NCBI GenBank assembly: GCA_023458595.1
Contig: JAEWYT010000176.1
Span: forward strand, 1-64,000
DNA from: Pseudomonadota bacterium
Lineage (GTDB): Bacteria > Pseudomonadota > Alphaproteobacteria > Rhizobiales > Tepidamorphaceae
DNA length: 64,000 bases
Direction: 5' to 3'
Shown here piece after piece: positions 25,555-33,083 of this stretch (its first letter is position 1; every line of letters begins with the position of its first letter). The notes under the pieces were generated by a model. It had not been told where the DNA came from and did no database searches. It saw only the letters and a program-made list of their open reading frames with translations. Made by a program: the position numbers and the translations under genes.

Positions 25555-26835
25555 TCAGGTGTAGCCCTGCGCCTTCTTCCACTCCGCTTCCAGGGCCTCG
25601 ATCTCGCTCCAGTCCGCGGGGACCCAGTTGGTCATTCCCGCGGGCGACGAGACGGTCTGTCCCCAGGCCACCGGATACTTGATGATCGTCTGATCGCTCG
25701 CGCGCATCTCGATCTTGCCGTCCGGCGCGAACGGAGAGTCGACGGCCATCCCGCGCACTTCGTTGGCCAGCGCCTTGCCGTCGGTCTTGCCGTTCGTGCG
25801 CTTCAGGGCCTCGGCGATGAACTGCACGGCGGTGTAGTTCTGCCAGGACCAGTTCGTTGGCGAGCCGGAGAACGTCTTCTCGTAGTCCGCGTTGAACGCG
25901 GCGTTGGCCTCGCTCTTGGGATAGTCCGCGTCGTAGCGGTAGACGGAGTTCAGGCCGGCAGGCAGCTGCTTGATGGCCTTCAGAACGGGCGGATCGGCGA
26001 GGCCACCGGAGAAGAACGCCATGTTGCCTGCGAAGAGGCCGTAGAGGTTGCCCTGCTCGATGAACGTCACGAGGTCGCCGCCCCAAAGCGCCGAATACAT
26101 GGCCTGCGGCTTCACCTGGACGATGCGGGTCACGAAGGTGGTGTAGTCGGGCTCGAACAGCTTCGGCCAGATCTGCTCCACGACCTCTATGGAGGGATGG
26201 AACTTGGTGGCGTACTCGAGGAACTGCGCGGAGTTGTCACGCCCGTACGCGTAGTCGGGCGAGCATGTCATCCACCTGGTCAGGTCCTTTTCCTTGGCCA
26301 GCTTCGCGGCGTACTGGCCGCCGCCGATGGCGTCGTGAATGCCTTGCCTGGCCGAGCGGAACGCCGTTTCGACGCGCAGTTTCGGATCGGCCGAAAGCGA
26401 CGTCGTCTCCGAGCAGGTGTGAAGGCAGAGAACGGGCAATTCGCGGATCACTTCCTGCACCGCGAACGATCCCGACGACGCCTCCGCGTCGATGATGATC
26501 TCGCAGCCGTCGGAATTGATGAGATCGCGCGTATTGCGCGCCGCCGCGTCCGGCTTGCCCGTCGAATCGCGGGTGACGAGCTCGAACGTCCGCCCGCCGA
26601 TGCCACCGGCCGCATTGATCCGGTCGAAGGCGAGCTTGGCGGCGTTGGCGCTGGTTTCGCCGAGGACCGCGACGCGTCCCGACAGGATTGTCGGCATGCC
26701 GACGCGGATCGTCTTGGCGTCCGCCCGCGCGATGTGCGGGAACCCGGTCACCGCCGCCGCGGCGGCCAGACCGCCGAGCGACGTCATGGCTTTGAGAACG
26801 TCGCGACGATGATAGACGCGCTTCTTGGACTTCAT
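25555..26835 (-). CDS. ABC transporter substrate-binding protein (LivK/HAAT family)
   Basis: Periplasmic type I binding protein of 426 residues. The N-terminus YHRRDVLKAM followed by a hydrophobic Ala-rich segment ending ARADA looks like a twin-arginine signal, as is common for HAAT binding proteins in this group. The mature part starts KTIRVGMPTILSGRVAVLGE, and SDGCEIIIDAEASSG is part of the ligand cleft; two Cys pairs occur. It is the first gene of the minus-strand operon, with a nearly 700-base upstream region. The ligand is unknown; the downstream ligase, dehydrogenase and E1/E2 genes point to a carboxylic acid. Confidence 0.9.
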   Translation of the reverse strand: MKSKKRVYHRRDVLKAMTSLGGLAAAAAVTGFPHIARADAKTIRVGMPTILSGRVAVLGETSANAAKLAFDRINAAGGIGGRTFELVTRDSTGKPDAAARNTRDLINSDGCEIIIDAEASSGSFAVQEVIRELPVLCLHTCSETTSLSADPKLRVETAFRSARQGIHDAIGGGQYAAKLAKEKDLTRWMTCSPDYAYGRDNSAQFLEYATKFHPSIEVVEQIWPKLFEPDYTTFVTRIVQVKPQAMYSALWGGDLVTFIEQGNLYGLFAGNMAFFSGGLADPPVLKAIKQLPAGLNSVYRYDADYPKSEANAAFNADYEKTFSGSPTNWSWQNYTAVQFIAEALKRTNGKTDGKALANEVRGMAVDSPFAPDGKIEMRASDQTIIKYPVAWGQTVSSPAGMTNWVPADWSEIEALEAEWKKAQGYT

Positions 26836-27534
26836 TCTGAAACCTCCCTTCGGTCGCAGCCATATGTGCCACCGACCGCGTTCTTGTTGCGCCTCTCGGG
26901 CGAGGCTGGCGCAAAGCCTAGAGAGCGGCCCGGGCGAGCGTCAAGAGAAAAATGAATTGCGAGTCATTATTCATCATACTATAGTCCGAATGCGCCGCCC
27001 GTGCATCGAACTGCCGCAGAAGCAGCATCCGTCGCGCGGCGCGTTTGGGAGGTGCCAAGGTGTTTCAGGCGATCCGACAGCGTCGGAGCGGCACGGCGTT
27101 TCGATCGCCGATCTCTCGTGTTACCGGCACTCGCGCGCGGGTGGCCGGACGCGACCGCGAACGCGGCGGCACGAACCTCCCGGCGCGCGCCGGTGTTGTC
27201 GCATGCGCCCGTCCCAACCGCCCTGGCACCCGTCGGCAGGACCCGATCGGAAGCCTGGTATCGTCTGGTCCTGGGTTTGGCTCGGCGCCGTCGTCCAGAA
27301 CGTTTTCTTATACCGGCCAAACCAACTCTGTCTTTGATATGGGCTCCCTTCTCAAGGACAGTTTTGTCGCGATTTCGGGTGTGTCCGATCGATCGCTGCC
27401 GCCGGCAGTGGCGATTTCCAGTGAAGAAAACACCAGAAGAACAAGAATAAGCACGAAAAAGGCCGGAGCAATGCTTCGTATCGGTCAAGGGGAGGTCGGG
27501 GCAAACCCTGGCCGGCGAGGACCCATAGAGAAAA
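26836..27534. other. Long divergent intergenic region between two ABC-importer operons
   Basis: About 700 bases separate the HAAT-type operon (minus) from the ribose-type operon (plus). The part next to the minus operon, 26941-26990, is conspicuously AT-rich and holds an inverted repeat, so a promoter there is likely. The middle, 27000-27300, is GC-rich with no frame that resembles a protein. From about 27300 AT content rises again toward the plus operon. No tRNA, IS end or recognisable small RNA was found; the region may contain the relic of a regulator. Confidence 0.5.
26952..26974. promoter_or_regulatory. Inverted repeat, candidate operator of the HAAT operon
   Basis: ATGAAT at 26952-26957 and ATTCAT at 26969-26974 form a perfect 6-base inverted repeat with an 11-base spacer. 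It lies 117 bases upstream of the binding-protein start in an AT-rich patch. It could bind the TetR encoded at the end of the cluster, but no direct evidence links them. Confidence 0.3.
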
Positions 27535-28692
27535 GTGATGGTATTGGCGCGCTCCGTGCAGCGGCGGTGCGCGCGCATGGCCGGCGGCACCCGACCCGTC
27601 GTGACGAGGCTGCCCGGGTGCGAGACGGAAGAGGGGCTTCGCCTCTGGGAGGAGACCATTAAACCGAACCCTCAGACGGACGCGGTCTCCGCCTCGCAGG
27701 AGAGCGCGGCGCCCGGCGTCGGCCGCAATCTGGCCTTCGACCAGCAGGTCATCGTCGCACTCCTGTTCGCGGTGATCTTCCTCGCCTTCTCCGTTTTCCT
27801 GAACGGCTTCTTCACGGTCGGCAACCTGCTCACCCTGATGCGCACCGTTTCCGTGCTCGGCATCCTCGGTCTCGGCATGGCCGTGGTCGTCATTGGCCGC
27901 GGCATCGACCTGTCGATGATCGCCGCGCTCGCGGTTCCCACCGCCGTCGTCCTGGCGGTAGGCGCCCAAGGCTACGGCATCGCGTTCTCGCTCGGCTGCG
28001 GCCTCGCCTTCGCGATCGCCATCGGCGTCCTCAACGGCTTCCTCGTCGCCTACGCGGAGATCCCGCCGCTGTTCACGACGCTCGCCGTCGGCATCGGCAT
28101 CGCCGGCATCGGCCAGAGCGGCCTCTTCGAGTACGAGATCATCCCCTGGCCGCAGCAGCTCGACGCCATCGCCTGGATCGGCAGGGGCTCCTTCGCCGGC
28201 ATTCCCTATTCGGTCCTGGCCTTCGCCGTCGCCACGGTGGTCGTCGGCATCTTCATGCGGCGCACCCGGCTCGGCCTGTTCGTCTATTCGATCGGCGACA
28301 ACACGGCGGCGGCGCGCATCACCGGAATCACCGTCCGCCCGATGATGATCCTGCAATACGTGATCGCGGCCTCGATCAGCCTGTTCGCCGGCCTTGTGCT
28401 CGCCGCCTCGTCCAGCAACATGGACACGCGCATCTTCAACCTCACCTGGATCTACGACGTCATCCTCGTCGTCGTGCTCGGCGGCATCGGTCTGTCCGGC
28501 GGCCGCGGCGGCGTCCTCAATGTCGTGGTGGGAACGCTGCTGATCGGCACCATCGTCAACGGCATGACGATCCTCAACGTGTCCTTCGAGATGCAGAACC
28601 TCATCAAGGGCATGGTCCTGCTGGCGGCGCTGTCGCTCGACAGCGTCATCAACCCGCGCAACGAGGAGACGGCCCAGCAGGGAGACATCTGA
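27535..28692 (+). CDS. Ribose-type ABC transporter permease
   Basis: RbsC-family membrane subunit with about ten hydrophobic segments; the frame gives 385 residues. Family marks are NLLTLMRTVSVLGILGLGMA, GRGIDLSMIA (the GGIDLS motif) and GGIGLSGGRGGVLNVVVG toward the C-terminus. The start is uncertain: GTG-ATG at 27535/27538 has only a weak ribosome site, whereas a strong GGGAGGAG at 27648-27655 is followed by an in-frame ATT (27658), which would give a normal-looking N-terminus of KPNPQTDAV. First gene of a five-gene importer operon. Confidence 0.88.
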   Translation: MMVLARSVQRRCARMAGGTRPVVTRLPGCETEEGLRLWEETIKPNPQTDAVSASQESAAPGVGRNLAFDQQVIVALLFAVIFLAFSVFLNGFFTVGNLLTLMRTVSVLGILGLGMAVVVIGRGIDLSMIAALAVPTAVVLAVGAQGYGIAFSLGCGLAFAIAIGVLNGFLVAYAEIPPLFTTLAVGIGIAGIGQSGLFEYEIIPWPQQLDAIAWIGRGSFAGIPYSVLAFAVATVVVGIFMRRTRLGLFVYSIGDNTAAARITGITVRPMMILQYVIAASISLFAGLVLAASSSNMDTRIFNLTWIYDVILVVVLGGIGLSGGRGGVLNVVVGTLLIGTIVNGMTILNVSFEMQNLIKGMVLLAALSLDSVINPRNEETAQQGDI

Positions 28693-28703
28693 CTTCGTAC
28701 AGG

Positions 28704-28721
28704 CGCCGGCACGCGCCGGCG
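28704..28721. repeat. Intercistronic hairpin before the binding-protein gene
   Basis: CGCCGGC and GCCGGCG flank a 4-base ACGC loop, giving a 7-bp GC-only stem in the 64-base gap between the permease and binding-protein genes. It has no T-run, so it is more likely an RNA-stability element than a terminator. Confidence 0.5.
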
Positions 28722-28756
28722 TCACCCAGGCTCACATAACCGAATGGGAGGAATAC

Positions 28757-29767
28757 GTGACCCGATTGAACAGGTTCCTTTTTGCCGCCGCCACCGCCGC
28801 GTCCATGGTCTCCGGGGGGCTCGCCCATGCCCAGAACAGCATGGACGACCCCGCGCGCGCCGGATACTACGACGCCCTCAAGGGCAAGAACGTAGTGTTC
28901 GTCCCGGTCTTCATGGGGCTGGACCTCACCGAGGGCTGGTCCAAGATGATGGCCAAGCAGGCCGCCGCGCTCGGCTACAACTACGAGGTTCGCAACTCGA
29001 ACTTCAACACCGCCGCCGGCGCCCAGACGCTGACCTCGCTGATCACCGAGAAGCCCGACGTCGTCGTCGTCCAGAACCCGGACGTGCAATCCTACGCCAA
29101 GCTGCTGGCGCAGGCCGAGAAGGCTGGCATCCGCGTCATCCAGCTCAACATGAAGACCAACATCCTGACGACCGGCTTCGTCGGCGCCGAGGTCGTGAAC
29201 CTCGGCGAGACCCAGGCCAAGGCCGTCGCCGCCCATTGCGGCCCCGGCACGTCGGGCAAGGTGCTGATCCTCGCCGGCCCGCCGACCAGCCCGTTCTCCG
29301 CCTACATGCTGAAGGGCTACGAGAACATCCTCAACAACGACAAGAACATCAATGTCGTGTCGGTCCAGTCGACCGGCGACTACGAGTCGGCGAAGGCGAA
29401 GTCGATCACGCAGGTGGTGCTGCAGCAGCATCCCGATCTCTGCGGCATCCTCGGCGTCTGGGACAACACCGACGTCGGCACCGCGGCTGCGATCGAGGAA
29501 GCCGGCCTGAAGGGCAAGGTCTTCGTTTCGAGCTCGGGTGGCGGCGGTGAGCTCGCCTGCAAGGGCATCCGCGAAGGGCTGTGGCAGCACTACGTCAGCT
29601 ACGACGTGCCGGGCCAGGCGCGCGACCTGAACGACCTCATCGCGGCCGCCCTGCAGGACAAGAACCCCGTCGGTTCGACCAAGACCATCCTGTACACGCC
29701 GCTCGTCGAGTACACGCCGGAGAACATCGACCAGCAGTTCTGCTGGACCCTCGATACCATCCGGTGA
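28757..29767 (+). CDS. Ribose-type ABC transporter substrate-binding protein
   Basis: Periplasmic type I binding protein, 336 residues, with a Sec signal peptide (about 1-25, cleavage after AHA). It starts at GTG 28757, preceded by GGGAGGAA. The mature chain has the RbsB-like layout NVVFVPVFMGLDLTEGW, KPDVVVVQNPD, GKVLILAGPPTSP and GILGVWDNTDVGTAAAIEEAG. Cys residues CGP, LCG, ACKG and FCW may form disulfides. The ligand is probably a sugar, polyol or lactone; the attached propeller proteins make a lactone or ester attractive. Confidence 0.9.
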   Translation: MTRLNRFLFAAATAASMVSGGLAHAQNSMDDPARAGYYDALKGKNVVFVPVFMGLDLTEGWSKMMAKQAAALGYNYEVRNSNFNTAAGAQTLTSLITEKPDVVVVQNPDVQSYAKLLAQAEKAGIRVIQLNMKTNILTTGFVGAEVVNLGETQAKAVAAHCGPGTSGKVLILAGPPTSPFSAYMLKGYENILNNDKNINVVSVQSTGDYESAKAKSITQVVLQQHPDLCGILGVWDNTDVGTAAAIEEAGLKGKVFVSSSGGGGELACKGIREGLWQHYVSYDVPGQARDLNDLIAAALQDKNPVGSTKTILYTPLVEYTPENIDQQFCWTLDTIR

Positions 29768-29782
29768 TCGCCTGAAAATCGG

Positions 29783-29810
29783 ACGGGGCGCCGCGGCCGC
29801 GGTGCCCCGT
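29783..29810. repeat. Strong intercistronic hairpin after the binding-protein gene
   Basis: A near-perfect 28-base palindrome: ACGGGGC at 29783-29789 pairs with GCCCCGT at 29804-29810 and the GC-rich centre pairs with one G-U. It begins 16 bases after the binding-protein stop and has no following T-run. Such elements often protect the abundant binding-protein mRNA and reduce read-through to the next permease gene. Confidence 0.55.
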
Positions 29811-29869
29811 GCCGTCTTGCCGGCAGAGCCGCTCCCACCGACTGCACGTCGTCCCGGTCTATACAGTTC

Positions 29870-31978
29870 ATGTCCAGAACCATCACGAAGCTCCGCTACA
29901 AGTATTGGCCGGACCATATCTTCGGCGAACTGCTCCAGAAGCAGTGGATGGAGACCGCCGTCCCGCTGATCGTGCTGGTGCTCACGGCGGCCTATCTCAG
30001 CACCAAGATCGACAATTTCATCTCGATTGCGAACCTGTCCGATACCCTGCGGCAGGCCAGCGAGCTCGGATTCGCCGTGCTTGGCATGTCGCTGGTGCTG
30101 ATCGTCGGCGGCATCGACCTGTCCATCGCCTCCATCTTCGCGATCTGCAATCTGCTGGCGCTCTACTGCGTCAACGTGCTCGACCTGCCGGTCGTGGTCA
30201 CCATCCCGGTGACGCTCCTGTGCGGCGCCCTGCTCGGCGCGGTGAACGGCGTGCTGATCGGCTACATGCGCATGCGCGCCTTCCTGACGACGATGGTCAC
30301 GCTGATCGTCTACAAGGCGTTGCACGACATGCTGAACTTCAAGTTCGCCGTCGCCATCTCCTCTGTCATTCCCGACGCGCCGGTCTGGGACTTCCTCGGC
30401 GCCGGATCGTTCCTGTCGATCCCCACCGTCGTGTGGGTATTCGCCGTCGTCGCCATCGCCAGCCACGTCTTCCTGACGCGCATGGGCGCGGGCTGGCGCA
30501 TCCTGGCGATCGGCGGCAACCGGCGCTCGGCCTACAACATCGGTCTGAAGGTGAACCGGACCGTCGCGCTTTCCTACGTCGCCTCGGGCGTGTTCGCCGC
30601 GACCTCGGCGATCTTCTACGCCTCGCGCCTGGCGAGCGCCGGCGCGGACACCGGCAAGGGCCTCGAGATCACCGTGCTGACCGCCGCGATCCTGGGCGGC
30701 ATCCGCCTGGGCGGCGGCAAGGGCTCGGTGATGAAGGCGATCTTCGGCACGCTGATCATTCTGCTCGTCACCAATGGCCTTCTGCGCCTGGCGGTGCCGG
30801 CGGGCGCCGCGCGCGTGATCCTCGCGACCACCCTGCTGCTGGCCGCGACGCTCGACATCCGCTGGTTCAAGAACCGGCACAAGGCCGTGCAGGAATTCTA
30901 CGTCAGCCCGTCCTACCTGGAGCTGCCCGTCATCCCTCCGGGAACGACGGGGCCGGGCACGCCCTACGCCCTCAACGATCGCCTGCACAAGGTCGAGACG
31001 ATCGGTCTCGGCGAGGTCGAGTCGCCCGAGGACGTCATCCTCGACGAGGACGACAACCTCTACTGCGGCAACCGCCACGGCGAGATCATCCGCTTCTTCG
31101 CGCCCGACTACCAGAAGTGGGAGGTCTACGCCCGCACCGGCGGCCAGCCGCTCGGTATGACCTTCGATTCCGGCCACAATCTCTACGTCTGCGTCGGCGG
31201 CATGGGCCTCTATCGCGTCACCGCCGACCGCAAGGTGGAGAAGGTGACGGACGAGACCAACCGCTCGCTTTTCTCCGTCGTCGACGACAGCCGCCTGCGC
31301 CTTGCCGACGACCTCGATATCGCCCCGGACGGACGCATCTTCTTCTCCGAGGCGACGGTGCGCTACGAGATGCACGAGTGGCCGATCGACAGTCTCGAGG
31401 GCCGCGGCAACGGGCGCATCATCTGCTATGACCCCAACACGAAGAAGACGACCACGGTCCTGCGCAACCTGATCTTCCCGAACGGTATCTGCCTCGCCTC
31501 CGACCTCGAGTCGATCCTGTTCGCCGAGAGCTGGAACTGCACGATCAAGCGCTTCTGGTTCGACGGCCCCAAGCGCGGCACGACCGAGGTCGTCATCGGC
31601 AACCTGCCGGGCTATCCGGACAACATCAACCGCGCCTCGGACGGCAACTACTGGCTGGCGCTGATGGGCATGCGCTGCCCGGCCTTCGACTTGGCCATGC
31701 GCAAGCCGTCCTTCCGCCGCCGCATGTCGAAGCAACTGCCGGGCGACGAGTGGCTCGCGCCGAACATCAACACCGGCTGCATCGTGAAGTTCAACGAGGC
31801 CGGCGAGATCCTCGACGTGCTGTGGGACCAGAACGGCCTGAACCATCCGATGATCACCTCGATGCGCGAGCACAAGGGCCATCTCTATATCGGCGGCATC
31901 TCCAACAACCGCATCGGCCGCCTGAAGCTCGAAGGCGCCGATCCGAACTTCGTTTCAAGCGGGCGCTACCATGTTTGA
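29870..31978 (+). CDS. Ribose-type ABC permease fused to a strictosidine-synthase/APMAP-like beta-propeller
   Basis: A 702-residue two-part protein. Residues 1-335 form an RbsC-family permease (GGIDLSIASIF at 80-90, GGIRLGGGKGS at 276-286, last helix ending near 330). A linker to about 375 leads to a six-bladed propeller (375-702) of the SMP-30/strictosidine synthase superfamily. Metal-site candidates are Glu387 (SPED), Asp480/481 (LADDLD), Asn538 (FPNGI) and Asp584-Asn585 (GYPDNI); the FPNGI and LPGYPDNI wording fits the strictosidine synthase-like/APMAP arylesterase branch rather than gluconolactonase. RbsC permeases end inside the cell and Arg/Lys follow the last helix, so the propeller should be cytoplasmic. 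It could hydrolyse the solute as it enters (inference). Confidence 0.88.
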   Translation: MSRTITKLRYKYWPDHIFGELLQKQWMETAVPLIVLVLTAAYLSTKIDNFISIANLSDTLRQASELGFAVLGMSLVLIVGGIDLSIASIFAICNLLALYCVNVLDLPVVVTIPVTLLCGALLGAVNGVLIGYMRMRAFLTTMVTLIVYKALHDMLNFKFAVAISSVIPDAPVWDFLGAGSFLSIPTVVWVFAVVAIASHVFLTRMGAGWRILAIGGNRRSAYNIGLKVNRTVALSYVASGVFAATSAIFYASRLASAGADTGKGLEITVLTAAILGGIRLGGGKGSVMKAIFGTLIILLVTNGLLRLAVPAGAARVILATTLLLAATLDIRWFKNRHKAVQEFYVSPSYLELPVIPPGTTGPGTPYALNDRLHKVETIGLGEVESPEDVILDEDDNLYCGNRHGEIIRFFAPDYQKWEVYARTGGQPLGMTFDSGHNLYVCVGGMGLYRVTADRKVEKVTDETNRSLFSVVDDSRLRLADDLDIAPDGRIFFSEATVRYEMHEWPIDSLEGRGNGRIICYDPNTKKTTTVLRNLIFPNGICLASDLESILFAESWNCTIKRFWFDGPKRGTTEVVIGNLPGYPDNINRASDGNYWLALMGMRCPAFDLAMRKPSFRRRMSKQLPGDEWLAPNINTGCIVKFNEAGEILDVLWDQNGLNHPMITSMREHKGHLYIGGISNNRIGRLKLEGADPNFVSSGRYHV

Positions 31979-33083
31979 CGCGATCTCCGCCCTCGTTCGC
32001 TCGACGTTCAACAAGCGCGGCTCCAGCCTGTCGGTGCCGACGATGGACGGCGCGCTGAAGCCGAACAACCTGCTCGAGGACGCTCCAGTCCTGGCCGAGA
32101 ACCCGGAGCTGGAGGACATCGCCGCCGGTCCCGACGGCACGATCTACGCCGCCTGCGGCAAGGCCGTCGTCAAGGTCGGCGCGGACGGAAACCTCGACCC
32201 GGTCGCGACCTTCGACCACGTGGTGACCGCGCTCGCGGTCTGGCCGGACGGGACGATCTCGGTCGGTCTCGGAACGACCGTCATCGTCGACGCCGACAAG
32301 GCGAAGGGCGAGGTCGTCAACACCGTCGACGGACGCTCGTTCACGGCGGTGACCGCCCTGCACGCCGGCAAGGACGGCGCGCTGCTGATCTGCGACGGCT
32401 CGGCCGTGCACACCTATCCGGACTGGAGCCGCGACCTCCTCGAGAAGGGCAGATCGGGAAGGCTCGTCCGCTACGACCGCGCCGGCAGGACGGCGACGGT
32501 CGTCGGCTCGGGGCTCGGCTACGCCTTCGGCGCCTTCCTCGACGGCCGGGGCCGCACCCTCGTTTCGGAAAGCTGGCGGCACCAGGTCAGCATCGTCGGG
32601 AACGGCAAGCCGACCCCCGGCATTCCGGCGCTGCCGGGTTATCCTGCCCGCATTTCGCCGGTGGACGGCGGCGGCTTCTGGCTCTCGGTCTTCGCCAACC
32701 GGACGCAGCTCATCGAGTTCGTGCTGCGCGAGACCGACTATCGCCGCGACATGATGCGCACCGTCGAGCCGAAATACTGGGTCGCCCCGGCGCTGAGCTC
32801 GGGCCAGGATTTCCGAGAGCCGCTGCAGGCCGGCGGCGTCAAGCAGATGGGCATCCTCAAGCCCTGGGCGCCTCCGCGTTCCTACGGTCTGGTGGTGCGC
32901 TACGACGCCGACCTGATGCCGCTCTATTCGCTGCACAGCCGCGTCGGCGGGCGCCACCACGGCGTGGTCGCGGTCGCCCAGCGCGGCGACGAGTTGCTCG
33001 TCCTGTCGAAGGGCGCCGGGCGGATCCTCCGCCTGTCGGTGTCGCAGGTCGAGGGGCTGGGAAGGCAAGGGGCCGAGGAATGA
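31971..33083 (+). CDS. Second strictosidine-synthase/SMP-30-like propeller protein, site residues replaced
   Basis: A 370-residue soluble protein without a signal peptide, overlapping the fusion gene by 8 bases. It shows the same propeller layout: LEDIAAGPDGTIYA, LPGYPARISPVDGGGFWLS and a final blade with LLVLSKGAGRIL. Aligned with the fused propeller, the expected site residues are gone: FPNGI becomes YAFGA (184-188), GYPDNI becomes GYPARI (223-228) and LADDLD becomes TAVTAL (125-130). It is therefore likely a binding or regulatory partner instead of an enzyme. The next gene, the ATPase, overlaps its stop by 4 bases. Confidence 0.8.
   Translation: MFDAISALVRSTFNKRGSSLSVPTMDGALKPNNLLEDAPVLAENPELEDIAAGPDGTIYAACGKAVVKVGADGNLDPVATFDHVVTALAVWPDGTISVGLGTTVIVDADKAKGEVVNTVDGRSFTAVTALHAGKDGALLICDGSAVHTYPDWSRDLLEKGRSGRLVRYDRAGRTATVVGSGLGYAFGAFLDGRGRTLVSESWRHQVSIVGNGKPTPGIPALPGYPARISPVDGGGFWLSVFANRTQLIEFVLRETDYRRDMMRTVEPKYWVAPALSSGQDFREPLQAGGVKQMGILKPWAPPRSYGLVVRYDADLMPLYSLHSRVGGRHHGVVAVAQRGDELLVLSKGAGRILRLSVSQVEGLGRQGAEE

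Noticed and set aside
27001..27662. Overlapping small frames in the long intergenic region
   Set aside because: No ribosome site, no hydrophobic or domain pattern, and several frames on both strands are open equally; not supportable as genes.
28649..31882. Minus-strand open frame of 1077 codons opposite the binding protein and permease fusion
   Set aside because: Antisense shadow of two genes with clear family motifs; no domain can be recognised.
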